DNA from: Pseudomonadota bacterium
Lineage (GTDB): Bacteria; Pseudomonadota; Gammaproteobacteria; Burkholderiales; Burkholderiaceae_C
DNA length: 64,000 bases
Assembly: GCA_031119395.1 (NCBI GenBank)
Contig: JAVHYA010000001.1
Span: 62,001-126,000 of the forward strand
Direction of reading: 5' to 3'
Every line of letters begins with the position of its first letter. The first letter of the stretch is position 1. The position numbers and the translations under genes are program-made. The notes beneath the pieces were generated by a model. It had not been told where the DNA came from. It ran no database searches and saw nothing but the letters and a program-made list of their open reading frames with translations. Below are positions 9,360 to 16,899 of this stretch, one piece after another.

Positions 9360-9412
9360 CCAGTAGATTTTTTGGTTCTTTTGGTGACTTGCAGCAAAAT
9401 CCACTGACCATT
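9360..9412. promoter_or_regulatory. A+T-rich stretch in dadA/lrp intergenic region, candidate regulator site
   Basis: The 153-bp divergent gap holds a run that is strikingly A+T-rich for this genome, including agattttttggttcttttgg and gcagcaaaatcc. Lrp/AsnC proteins prefer A+T-rich sites, and dad operons are commonly controlled by such a neighbour. Position and composition are the only support. Confidence 0.4.
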
Positions 9413-9464
9413 CCGGTGCAGGCGGGCATCCCGCCCGTCAAAACACCGCTTTCCAGGCCATGCC

Positions 9465-9944
9465 ATGACCGCTGCCAGCCTCGACCGCATCGACCGCCGG
9501 ATCCTCGACATCCTCCAGCGCGAGGGCCGCATCGCCATCACCGAACTCGCGCAGCGTGTGGGCCTGTCGACCTCGCCCTGCTCGGAGCGCGTGAAGCGGC
9601 TGGAGAAGACGGGCGTGATCACCGGCTACCACGCCCGCGTGTCGCCCGAGGCGGTGGGCAAGACGCTGCTGGTCTTCGTGGAGATCAAGCTGTCGGCCAA
9701 GTCGGGCGAGGTCTTCGACAAGGTGCGCAACGAGCTGCTGCACATGCCCGAGGTGCTCGAATGCCACCTCGTCTCGGGCGACTTCGACTACCTGGTCAAG
9801 GCCCGCCTGCGCGGCATGGGCGAATACCGCCACCTCCTGGGCAACATCCTTCAGAAGATGCCGGCCTCCGCCGCCGCCGATTCGCGCAGCTATGTCGTGA
9901 TGGAGGAGATCAAGGAGACGCTGGCGCTGCCGCTGGACCGCTGA
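9465..9944 (+). CDS. Lrp/AsnC-family transcriptional regulator
   Basis: 159-aa regulator of the leucine-responsive family. The N-terminal helix-turn-helix spans about 6-55 (LDRIDRRILDILQREGRIAI, then ELAQRVGLSTSPCSERVKRL). The C-terminal RAM/AsnC ligand-binding domain contains the CHLVSGDFDYLVK segment typical of Lrp proteins. It is divergent from dadA and probably controls it in response to alanine or another amino acid (inference from position). Length and domain layout are normal. An Lrp-type regulator with this context is often called DadR, but several Lrp paralogues are expected, so no symbol is given. Confidence 0.9.
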   Translation: MTAASLDRIDRRILDILQREGRIAITELAQRVGLSTSPCSERVKRLEKTGVITGYHARVSPEAVGKTLLVFVEIKLSAKSGEVFDKVRNELLHMPEVLECHLVSGDFDYLVKARLRGMGEYRHLLGNILQKMPASAAADSRSYVVMEEIKETLALPLDR

Positions 9945-9953
9945 GCGGCGTGC

Positions 9954-11363
9954 TCAGGCGGGCGCCAGCGGCAGGTGCAGGTCGAAGCGCGCGCCGCCGC
10001 CGGGCTCGTTGCCGGCCGTGAGGCTCGCCCCGTGCGCCTGCATGACGGCCTGCGCCAGCGACAGGCCCAGCCCCAGCCCCGACGCCGCCTCACGCGCACG
10101 CGCACCGCGGTAGAAGCGCTCGAACAGGTGCGGCAGCTCGCCCGCGTCGATGCCGGGGCCTGCGTCGGCCACGCGCACGATGGCCTGCTGCGCGGGCAGG
10201 TCGGCCAGGAGGTTCACCGACACGGCGCCGCCGGCGGGCGAGTACTTGATGGCGTTGTCCAGCAGGTTGGTCAATGCCAGTTGCACCGCGACGCGCGCCG
10301 ACACCGCGACCACGCCGCGATCGCCGGCCAGCGACAGGCTCACGCCGCGCTGCTGCGCCACGGGCTCCATGCGGCGCAGGATCTCCTCCACCAGCTGGCG
10401 AAGCGGCAGGCGCTCGAGCTCGCCGCGTTCCTGGCCCGCATCGAGGCGGGCGAGCACCAGCAGTTCCTCGACCAGCAGCGTCAGCGACCCGACCTCGTCG
10501 AGCGCGGAGCGCAGCGTGTCGACATACGCCGCCGCATCGCGGGGGCGGCGCAGCGCGATCTCGAGCTCGGCCCGCAGGCGCGACAGCGGCGAGCGCAGCT
10601 CGTGCGAGGCGTCGGCCGTGAAATTCCGCTGCGCCTCGATGCCGTGCTCCAGCCGGTCCAGCATGTCGTTGAGCGTGTCGACCAGCCGCCCGATCTCGTC
10701 CGGCGTGCCGGGGTGCGGCAGGCGCCCCGCCAGGTTGCGCTGGCCGATGCGCCGGGCCTCCTCGACGATGTCGTCGATGGCGCCGAACACACGGCGCGTC
10801 AGCAGTTCGCCGGCCACGCCCAGCGCCAGCATGAGCACCAGCGCGAGCAGCACCAGCATCACGCCGGCGCTGGTCACCGCATGGTTCACGTCGTCCAGCG
10901 ACGCGGCGACCTGTACGGCCAGCACGTCGGGGCGATTGGGCACCGACACCGACACCATGCGCGTGGGCTCGCCCGCATAGCGCTGCAGCAGCGTGAACAC
11001 GGCGCCCCCGCCGTCGAGCCGCTCGCGCAGGTCGGCCGGCACCGGCAGTGAGCCGGTGCCCAGGTTGGCGCTGCGCGCAGCCACCGCGCCGTCGCTGTCG
11101 ACGATCTGCACCAGCCGGTCGACCCGGGCGTAGGTCGGCGTGCGGGCGCGCGGCGTCTCGTGGACCACGAGGGCCGAACCGGGCTCCGACATGGCCAGCA
11201 GGCCGGCCTCGACCTCGGCCAGCGCCAGCAGCGCCTCGTCGAGTTCGCCGCGCAGGTTCTTCGAGAAGGCCCAGGTGCCCACCGCCACGGCCACGGCCAT
11301 CACCAGCGCGACGACCAGGAAGTGCACCAGCGCCAGCCGGCGCCGGAAGCTCAGCACCTTCAT
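9954..11363 (-). CDS. Membrane sensor histidine kinase (PmrB/QseC-like class)
   Basis: 469-aa inner-membrane histidine kinase. There is a first transmembrane segment near residues 12-30, a periplasmic sensor region of ~120 residues and a second transmembrane segment (VMLVLLALVLMLALGVAGE). A HAMP linker, H-box HELRSPLSRL, N-box NLLDNAIKYSP and G-boxes DAGPGID and GLGLGLSLA follow. The start at 11363 overlaps the response-regulator stop in an ATGA, so the two proteins are translationally coupled. It is divergent from the lipid-modification operon at 12204. Together with the CTTCAG triple repeat this suggests control of envelope lipid modification, as for PmrAB, but the sensor domain lacks an obvious PmrB ExxE metal motif that I can point to. 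Confidence 0.9.
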   Translation of the reverse strand: MKVLSFRRRLALVHFLVVALVMAVAVAVGTWAFSKNLRGELDEALLALAEVEAGLLAMSEPGSALVVHETPRARTPTYARVDRLVQIVDSDGAVAARSANLGTGSLPVPADLRERLDGGGAVFTLLQRYAGEPTRMVSVSVPNRPDVLAVQVAASLDDVNHAVTSAGVMLVLLALVLMLALGVAGELLTRRVFGAIDDIVEEARRIGQRNLAGRLPHPGTPDEIGRLVDTLNDMLDRLEHGIEAQRNFTADASHELRSPLSRLRAELEIALRRPRDAAAYVDTLRSALDEVGSLTLLVEELLVLARLDAGQERGELERLPLRQLVEEILRRMEPVAQQRGVSLSLAGDRGVVAVSARVAVQLALTNLLDNAIKYSPAGGAVSVNLLADLPAQQAIVRVADAGPGIDAGELPHLFERFYRGARAREAASGLGLGLSLAQAVMQAHGASLTAGNEPGGGARFDLHLPLAPA

Positions 11364-12037
11364 TCGGGCGTATCGGCAGACAGGCGGAAGCCCCGGCCGC
11401 GCACGGTCTGGATCCACGGCGGCGAGGCCGGGTCGATCTTGCGGCGCAGGTTGCCCATGTGCACGTCGATGAGGTTGTCGATCGCCAGCAGGTCGTCCTT
11501 CCAGATCTGCTCGGCGATGCGTGCACGGCTGACGACCTCGCCCGGATGGCGCATGAGGATGTGCAGCAGCGCGTACTCCTTCTGCGTGAGGTCGATCTTC
11601 ACGCCGCCCTGCGTCACCACGTGGCTCACCGGGTCGAGCGCCAGCGTGCCGACGCTCATCACCGTGGGACGCGCCAGGTCGGAGCGTCGCAGCAGCGCCC
11701 GCACGCGGGCGATGAGTTCGTCGAAGGCGAAGGGCTTGGTGAGGTAGTCGTCGGCACCGGTGTTCAGGCCCTCGACGCGGTCGCTGAGCGCATCGCGGGC
11801 GGTGAGCATGAGCACCGGCGTGGCGCAGCCGCGCGCGCGCAGCGCCCTGCACCAGCTCAGGCCGTCCATGCCGGGCAGCATGCGGTCGAGCAGGATCACG
11901 CCGTAGTCGTTGACGAAGGCCTCCTCGTCGCCCTCTTCCGCCGAGTGCGCCACGTCGACCACGAAGCCCTCCTCCTGCAGCCCGCGCGCCAGCACGCGCG
12001 CTGCCTTGCGGTCGTCGTCGATGAGAAGGATGCGCAT
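11360..12037 (-). CDS. OmpR-family response regulator, partner of the adjacent kinase
   Basis: 225 aa: receiver domain (1-~115) with acidic pocket IDDD, phospho-acceptor Asp51 in ILLDRMLPGMDG, Thr in LTARDALS and Lys in LTKPFAFDEL. A winged-helix OmpR/PhoB DNA-binding domain occupies about 128-222 and includes LTQKEYALLHILMRHPGEVV and TVRGRGFRL. It precedes its kinase gene with a 4-bp ATGA overlap. OmpR-family regulators bind direct repeats with 10-11 bp period; such a triple repeat lies 74-102 bp upstream of its own start, in the region shared with the lipid operon. It is probably autoregulated and controls that operon (inference). Confidence 0.92.
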   Translation of the reverse strand: MRILLIDDDRKAARVLARGLQEEGFVVDVAHSAEEGDEEAFVNDYGVILLDRMLPGMDGLSWCRALRARGCATPVLMLTARDALSDRVEGLNTGADDYLTKPFAFDELIARVRALLRRSDLARPTVMSVGTLALDPVSHVVTQGGVKIDLTQKEYALLHILMRHPGEVVSRARIAEQIWKDDLLAIDNLIDVHMGNLRRKIDPASPPWIQTVRGRGFRLSADTPE

Positions 12038-12110
12038 GGAAGGAGGCCACGAAGCGGGAGGACGGGGCGGAAAGTATGCCCGTTCGATGGCCGCGCCGGC
12101 CTGAAGAACT

Positions 12111-12139
12111 CTTCAGGATTTCTTGGGAGTTTCTTCAGG
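12111..12139 (+). promoter_or_regulatory. Triple 11-bp direct repeat, PmrA-box-like operator
   Basis: Half-sites cttcag (12111), cttggg (12122) and cttcag (12133) are separated by 5-bp T-rich spacers gattt and agttt, giving exact 11-bp periodicity. The known PmrA box is two CTTAAT-like hexamers with a 5-bp spacer. The array lies between the divergent response regulator (start 12037) and hydrolase (start 12204). A possible -10, gataag, is at 12148-12153 for rightward transcription. Binding by the adjacent regulator is inferred. Confidence 0.6.
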
Positions 12140-12203
12140 TGCGCGTGGATAAGGTGCGGGCTCCAACAGCTTCATCCCGACGGCGCGGCACCCCCTGGCC
12201 TCC

Positions 12204-13049
12204 ATGATCGAAACGCACTTTTCCGCCCCGGCCCGTCCTTCTCCCGCGGGTGCGGTCCTCCTGCTGCCGGGCCTGTGCAGCACCGCCGACGAACTGCTGC
12301 ACCTGCAATCCGCGCTGCGCCGCGCGGGCTGGGCCTTCAGCACGCCGCACATCGAGGGCTACTCCTTCGATGCCTCGCGCCAGCGCCAGGTCGCGGGCCG
12401 CTTCTGCGACTGGGTCGAGCGCGTCTGCGAGGAGTTCCTGGCCCTGCGGCGGCAATACGGCACCGTGCTGCTCGCGGGCATCTCGGCCGGGGCCTCGCTG
12501 GCGCTGGCTGCGGTGGCCCGGCTCGGCCTGAGCGCCGACGGCCTGGTGCTCATGTCGACCACGCTGCGCATGGACGGGTGGTCGGCGCGGCGCGGCGGCT
12601 GGCTGCTGCCGCTGGCGCTGTACACGCCGCTGGGCCGCCTGTGGCGCTATCGCGAACGCACCCCCTACGGCGTGAAGAACGAGCGCGTGCGCGCCTGGAT
12701 CGAGCAGGAACTGAAGCAGCGCCGCATCTCCCGTGCCGGCTGCGCCGCCATCGGCGTGGGGCACCTGCGCGAGTACGACCGGCTGCGCCGCGCGGTGCGG
12801 CGCAGCCTCTCGCAGATCCGCTGCCCGGTGCTGGCCCTGCACGCGCGCCACGACGAGGTCGCCAGCCTGTCGAACGTCGACCTGCTGGCCCGCGGCCTGA
12901 CGCAGGCGCCGCTGCACACCGTGGTGCTGGAAAACAGCTACCACATGATCTCGATCGACAACGACCGCCGGCAGGTGGCGCAGGAAACGATCGACTTCGC
13001 CCGCTCGGTGGCCGACGGCCATCGTCCTTCTTCTTCCGTCGAAAGCTGA
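12204..13049 (+). CDS. Alpha/beta-hydrolase, first gene of the lipid-modification operon
   Basis: 281-aa alpha/beta-hydrolase of the carboxylesterase/monoacylglycerol-lipase type, no signal peptide. It has the oxyanion/HG-like VLLLPGLCSTADE, the nucleophile elbow GISAGAS (Ser in the middle), the acid in LHARHDEVAS and the catalytic His in NSYHMISIDND. It could be a thioesterase, or could transfer acyl groups from the acyl carrier protein encoded 4 bp downstream. This placement before an ACP and a ketoacyl synthase argues for a role in making or releasing an acyl chain. It lies 64 bp after the PmrA-box-like repeats, so it is likely the first gene of the regulated operon. The exact substrate cannot be told. 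Confidence 0.85.
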   Translation: MIETHFSAPARPSPAGAVLLLPGLCSTADELLHLQSALRRAGWAFSTPHIEGYSFDASRQRQVAGRFCDWVERVCEEFLALRRQYGTVLLAGISAGASLALAAVARLGLSADGLVLMSTTLRMDGWSARRGGWLLPLALYTPLGRLWRYRERTPYGVKNERVRAWIEQELKQRRISRAGCAAIGVGHLREYDRLRRAVRRSLSQIRCPVLALHARHDEVASLSNVDLLARGLTQAPLHTVVLENSYHMISIDNDRRQVAQETIDFARSVADGHRPSSSVES

Positions 13050-13053
13050 GGCC

Positions 13054-13344
13054 ATGTCCACACCCACCTTCGCCACCATCTCCCGCATCGTGCAGGAAGA
13101 GCACGCCTGCGACCCGGCCCTGATCCGCCGCGACGTGCCCCTGGCCGACCTGGGCCTGGACTCGCTGGCCCTGATGGAATTCATCTTCTCGGTCGAGGAT
13201 GCCTTCCACCTCCGGCTCCCCGAGGACAAGCTCGATCCGCGCGAAGCCGGCATCACGCTGGGCGACCTGTGCGATGCGATCGACGCCCGCCTGGCCGAGG
13301 AGCAGGCCGAAGCCACTGCACGGCCGGCGCCCGCGCATGCCTGA
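13054..13344 (+). CDS. Acyl carrier protein
   Basis: 96-aa carrier protein with the phosphopantetheine attachment site DLGLDSLALMEF; the modified residue would be Ser37. Helix II is intact (LALMEFIFSVEDAF). The C-terminal ~20 residues form an Ala/Pro/Glu-rich tail absent from primary AcpP. It sits between the hydrolase and a ketoacyl synthase whose start overlaps its end by 8 bp. It is a specialised ACP serving this operon rather than AcpP of primary fatty acid synthesis, which normally lies between fabG and fabF. ATG at 13054 follows a GAGG-like site overlapping the previous stop. Confidence 0.92.
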   Translation: MSTPTFATISRIVQEEHACDPALIRRDVPLADLGLDSLALMEFIFSVEDAFHLRLPEDKLDPREAGITLGDLCDAIDARLAEEQAEATARPAPAHA

Positions 13345-14587
13345 GGGGCGGCCGACGAGCGCTGCCGCGCTGGCCATCACGGGCCTGGGCGCCGTCACGC
13401 CACTGGGCGCCAGCGTCCGGGCACTGCACGACACGCTGTCCGACAACCTGTGCGCCGTCGCGGCGCGCGAGGTGGTGATCGAGGGCGTGGAGCGCTTCAC
13501 CTTCGGCGCCGCCGCCTGCACCGGGTTCGAGGAACGGCAGGTCCGCGGGCCCTCGGGCGTGGCCCTCGACCGCGGCACCGCCCTGGCGCTGAGCGCCGCC
13601 CGCGAAGCGGCTGCGCAGGCCGGCCTGGCAGGCGGCGCGCGCCCGGTCGAAGCCGAGCGCCTGGGCGTGTACTGGGGCGCCGGCATGGGCGGCGCGTCCA
13701 GCTTCGACCAGAGCACCGAGCAGCTCTACGCGCGCCACCGGCGGCTGCGCCCCACCACCGTGCTGACCACGATGCCCAACGCGGCGGCGGCCGAACTGTC
13801 GATGGCCTTCGGCGCACGCGCCGCCTCGATGGGCTATGCCTGCGCCTGTGCCTCCTCGGCGGTGGCGATCGGCGAGGCGATGCGTGCGATCCGCGCGGGC
13901 TGGGTCGACATGGCCCTCGTCGGCGGCCACGAGGCCCTGCTGTCGCCGGGCGTGATCGCCAGCTGGCAGGCGATGAAGGTGCTGGCGCCCGTGAACGGCG
14001 ACGCGCGCGCGGTGTGCCGCCCCTTCGCCCATGACCGCGCCGGCTTCGCGCTCGGCGAGGGCGCGGCGGCACTGGTCATCGAATCGCTGGACTCTGCACG
14101 TCGTCGCGGCGCGCCGGTGCTGGCACTGCTCTCGGGCTACGGCACGAGTTGCGACGCGGCGCACATCAGCACGCCCGACAGCGCGGGACAGGTGCGCGCC
14201 ATGAAGGCGGCACTGGCGGATGCCGGCCTGGCGCCGGCCGATATCGGCCATGTCAACGCGCACGGCACGGGCACGCTCGCCGGCGACGTGGCCGAGGCCG
14301 CCTCGCTGGCCGAGGTCTTCGGCACCCGCGGCGTCCCCGTGAGCGCGACCAAGGCCCTGCACGGCCACCTGATGGGTGCCGGCGGCGCGGTGGAACTGGT
14401 CTGCGCGCTGCATGCGATGCAGACGGCGCGGCTGCCGGCCTGCGCGCGCGAACCGGCCGATGCCCTGGGCATCGACCTGGTGCACGGGCCCTCGCCGCGC
14501 GCGGTGCCGCCGCCCCGGCATGTGATGTCGAACTCCTTCGCCTTCGGTGGCACCAATGCCGTGCTCGTCGCGAGCCGACCCGGCTGA
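13337..14587 (+). CDS. Beta-ketoacyl-ACP synthase (KAS II-like)
   Basis: 416-aa condensing enzyme of the FabF class, expected to elongate an acyl chain on the neighbouring ACP by decarboxylative condensation. The Cys-His-His triad is present: Cys171 in ACASSAVAIG, His309 in NAHGTGT and His344 in HGHLMGAGG. The C-terminal SNSFAFGGTNAVLV signature is intact. The local sequence before the nucleophile (YACACASS) is unusual because of an extra Cys two residues earlier. Start 13337 overlaps the ACP stop, pointing to coupled translation. With no ketoreductase or dehydratase nearby, either it borrows primary Fab enzymes or only one condensation is made. Confidence 0.92.
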   Translation: MPEGRPTSAAALAITGLGAVTPLGASVRALHDTLSDNLCAVAAREVVIEGVERFTFGAAACTGFEERQVRGPSGVALDRGTALALSAAREAAAQAGLAGGARPVEAERLGVYWGAGMGGASSFDQSTEQLYARHRRLRPTTVLTTMPNAAAAELSMAFGARAASMGYACACASSAVAIGEAMRAIRAGWVDMALVGGHEALLSPGVIASWQAMKVLAPVNGDARAVCRPFAHDRAGFALGEGAAALVIESLDSARRRGAPVLALLSGYGTSCDAAHISTPDSAGQVRAMKAALADAGLAPADIGHVNAHGTGTLAGDVAEAASLAEVFGTRGVPVSATKALHGHLMGAGGAVELVCALHAMQTARLPACAREPADALGIDLVHGPSPRAVPPPRHVMSNSFAFGGTNAVLVASRPG

Positions 14588-14661
14588 TCCGCCGCCGGAC
14601 CTTGCCCGACCCTGAACGGCACAGTCAGTCGATGTTCACGCGTCGCGCCTAGCATCCCGCC

Positions 14662-15117
14662 ATGTCCACCGCGCGCCTGCGTCGCCTGCTGTCCACCCAG
14701 TGCCTGGCCTGGTGGATCGGCGCGCTGCTGCTGTCGGCGCTGCAGCCCTTCATCGCGGTGCATTTCCGCAGCGACGGCTGGGAAGACGAGCCGGGCTTCC
14801 GCATCCGGCCGATGAGCCAGACCACCCAGTTCGAGCAGGACGCGCGCATCGACCACGCCCGCGAGCACGAGACGACGCTGTTCGTGCCGCTGGGCGCCGG
14901 CACGCCGTCGACGCACGCGCTGGGCGATGCGCTCGGTGCCTTCGCCGCGCTGCTGGCACTGGCCCTGGCGCTGGTTGTGCGCAAGGCCGTGCCCGCCCTG
15001 CGCCCCACGACGCCCCCGCCACGCCCTCGACCCTGCACCCGCGGGGGCCCGCCCCCACCCTCGGCACCCTGGCGCTCGCGCCCACCCGCGCTCGCCCCTC
15101 CCCCGGTCTCCCGCTGA
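14662..15117 (+). CDS. Hypothetical small membrane protein
   Basis: 151 aa, not recognised. Two hydrophobic segments are visible (about 12-32 and 88-108) with a ~55-residue acidic, His-containing loop between them (DGWEDEPGF, DARIDHAREHE), and a Pro/Arg-rich tail of some 38 residues. The tail looks compositionally like non-coding G+C-rich DNA read as protein, so the true end may be earlier or a frameshift may exist near 15010. It lies within the lipid operon in the same direction. A possible -10 tagcat precedes the ATG closely and no good ribosome-binding site is seen. Confidence 0.45.
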   Translation: MSTARLRRLLSTQCLAWWIGALLLSALQPFIAVHFRSDGWEDEPGFRIRPMSQTTQFEQDARIDHAREHETTLFVPLGAGTPSTHALGDALGAFAALLALALALVVRKAVPALRPTTPPPRPRPCTRGGPPPPSAPWRSRPPALAPPPVSR

Positions 15118-15188
15118 ACGCGGCGCCTCGCGCCGCCGGCCCCGTCGCGCCCTGCCGCGATGGACGATCGTTTCTGCCGGAGCCGCCC

Positions 15189-15254
15189 ATGAACCCACTT
15201 TCCCCTTCCGACCGACGGGTGCGACGCGAGCGCCTTGCGCGAGGCCGCGCATGA
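15189..15254 (+). CDS. Possible 21-residue peptide upstream of PAP2 gene
   Basis: ATG at 15189 is preceded by GGAG with a 6-bp spacer, and the frame ends in a TGA that overlaps the PAP2 start as ATGA (15251-15254). The predicted peptide is very Arg-rich (8 Arg in 21 residues). It may serve translational coupling rather than make a functional protein. There is no homology support, so confidence is low. Confidence 0.25.
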   Translation: MNPLSPSDRRVRRERLARGRA

Positions 15255-15832
15255 CGCACCCCGACACCGCCCTGTTCCTCCTGATGACCGCCGGCCCCTC
15301 TCCCTCGTCCTGGCTGTTGCCCTTCGCCTGCGCGATCGCCGAGGGCGGCGCCTGGCTGTGCGCCGCCCTGATGGGCTGGGCCGCCTGGCGCCAGCCGCGC
15401 GAGCGCAGCTACCTGCTGGCGGCCCTGGCGATGGCCGGCGCCGCTTCCTTCCTGGCGCACGGGCTTGCGGACGGCATCGGCCTGCCGCGGCCCTTCGTGC
15501 TGGGCCTGGCGCCCGCCCACATCGCCCACGGCCCCAGCCCCGCGATGCCCAGCACCCATGCCACGGTGATGTTCTTCGTCGCGCTCGCCCTCGCGGCCCG
15601 GCCAGGCCTTCGCCGATGGGCGCCGGCAGCGGCCTTGCTCGCGCTCGCCACCGGCTGGGCGCGGGTGTACGTGGGGGTGCATTTCCCCTCGGACATCGCC
15701 GCGGGCCTGGTGCTCGCGCTGGCGCTGCAGGGCCTGTTCATGGCGCTGCAGTGGCTCGCCACGCGGCGTGTGGCGCCCGCCTTCGCGCGCCTGCAGCAAG
15801 GCGCCGAGCCGACGCATCGGCGGGCGCCATGA
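15251..15832 (+). CDS. PAP2-family membrane phosphatase
   Basis: 193-aa integral membrane phosphatase of the type-2 phosphatidic acid phosphatase family. All three active-site motifs are present: GLPRPF (motif 1), PSTHATV (motif 2, Thr in place of the usual Gly) and RVYVGVHFPSD (motif 3 with Arg, His and Asp). Five or six hydrophobic segments are visible. Such enzymes dephosphorylate undecaprenyl pyrophosphate, phosphatidylglycerophosphate or lipid A phosphates (LpxE/LpxF). In an operon with ArnC- and ArnT-like enzymes, removal of a lipid phosphate, or recycling of the lipid carrier, is the likely job. The stop overlaps the next start (ATGA). Confidence 0.88.
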   Translation: MTHPDTALFLLMTAGPSPSSWLLPFACAIAEGGAWLCAALMGWAAWRQPRERSYLLAALAMAGAASFLAHGLADGIGLPRPFVLGLAPAHIAHGPSPAMPSTHATVMFFVALALAARPGLRRWAPAAALLALATGWARVYVGVHFPSDIAAGLVLALALQGLFMALQWLATRRVAPAFARLQQGAEPTHRRAP

Positions 15833-16899
15833 ACGGTGCGTACCGCGATGCCCTGCGCGAGCGGCCGTCGTCCATGAGCGCCCTGCCCACGCCCCCGCCG
15901 CGCCTGGCGGCCGTTGCCGCCGATCCCGTGCCGCAGACCGCACGCGCCGCCGAGGCCCCGAGCCTGTCCTGCGTGGTGCCCTGCTTCAACGAGGCGGCCA
16001 ACCTGCGCCACCTCCTGCCGCTGCTGGAGCGCACGCTTCAACAGAGCGGCCTGCGCTGGGAGGTGATCGTGGTCGACGACGGCAGCACCGACGCCACCGC
16101 CAAGGTGGCGAACGAGTGGTGCCAGCTCGTGGGCTTCCGCTGCCTGAGCCTGTCGCGCAACTTCGGCAAGGAGGCGGCGCTGAGCGCGGGCCTGGCGGCC
16201 GCGCGCGGCGATGCCGTCGTGCTGCTCGACGGCGACCTCCAGCATGCACCGCAGCTGATCCTGTCGATGGTGGGCCACTGGCGCGCGGGCGCCGAGGTGG
16301 TGTATGCCGTGCGCGAGAGCCGCGCCGACGAAGCCGCGTTCAAGCGCTGGGGCAGCCACCTCTTCTACCGGCTCGTGAACGCCGCGAGCCGCGTGCCGCT
16401 GCCCGAGGACGCGGGCGACTTTCGCCTGATGGACCGCAAGGTGGTCGACGCGCTGCTGTCGCTGCCCGAGCGCAGCCGCTTCATGAAGGGCCTGTATGCC
16501 TGGGTGGGCTTTCGCGCCGTCGCCCTGCCCTACACACCCGCACCGCGTGCGCAGGGCCGCAGCCGCTTCGGGGCGCTGCGCCTGTTGCACCTGGCGCTCG
16601 ACGGGCTGACCTCCTTCACCACCTGGCCCTTGCGGCTGATCAGCATCCTGGGCCTGGTGTTGGCGCTGCCGGCCCTGGGCTACGGCAGCTACCTGGTGCT
16701 GGATCACCTGGTGTCGGGCAACCCGGTGCCGGGCTGGACCACCATCGTCGTCAGCCTCATGTTCTTCATCGGCATCCAGATGCTGTCGCTGGGCGTGGTG
16801 GGCGAGTACGTCGGCCGGATCTTCGAGGAGGTCAAGGGCCGGCCGCTCTTCGTGGTGCGCGAACAAAGCGGCGTGGGGCTCGAGGAGACGGCGCCATGA
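15829..16899 (+). CDS. GT2 polyprenyl-phosphate glycosyltransferase (ArnC/GtrB/dolichol-P-mannose synthase-like)
   Basis: 356-aa membrane glycosyltransferase that loads a sugar from a nucleotide donor onto polyprenyl phosphate. The GT2 domain shows VVPCFNEAAN, DDGSTD (83-88) and the DxD-type motif DGDLQ (134-138). Two C-terminal transmembrane helices (about 255-320) are typical of GtrB/ArnC. A ~40-residue Pro/Ala-rich N-terminal extension precedes the catalytic domain, and internal Met16 is an alternative start. Translation is coupled to both neighbours by ATGA overlaps (15829, 16896). It presumably makes the lipid-linked donor used by the ArnT-like enzyme encoded next. Confidence 0.93.
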   Translation: MNGAYRDALRERPSSMSALPTPPPRLAAVAADPVPQTARAAEAPSLSCVVPCFNEAANLRHLLPLLERTLQQSGLRWEVIVVDDGSTDATAKVANEWCQLVGFRCLSLSRNFGKEAALSAGLAAARGDAVVLLDGDLQHAPQLILSMVGHWRAGAEVVYAVRESRADEAAFKRWGSHLFYRLVNAASRVPLPEDAGDFRLMDRKVVDALLSLPERSRFMKGLYAWVGFRAVALPYTPAPRAQGRSRFGALRLLHLALDGLTSFTTWPLRLISILGLVLALPALGYGSYLVLDHLVSGNPVPGWTTIVVSLMFFIGIQMLSLGVVGEYVGRIFEEVKGRPLFVVREQSGVGLEETAP

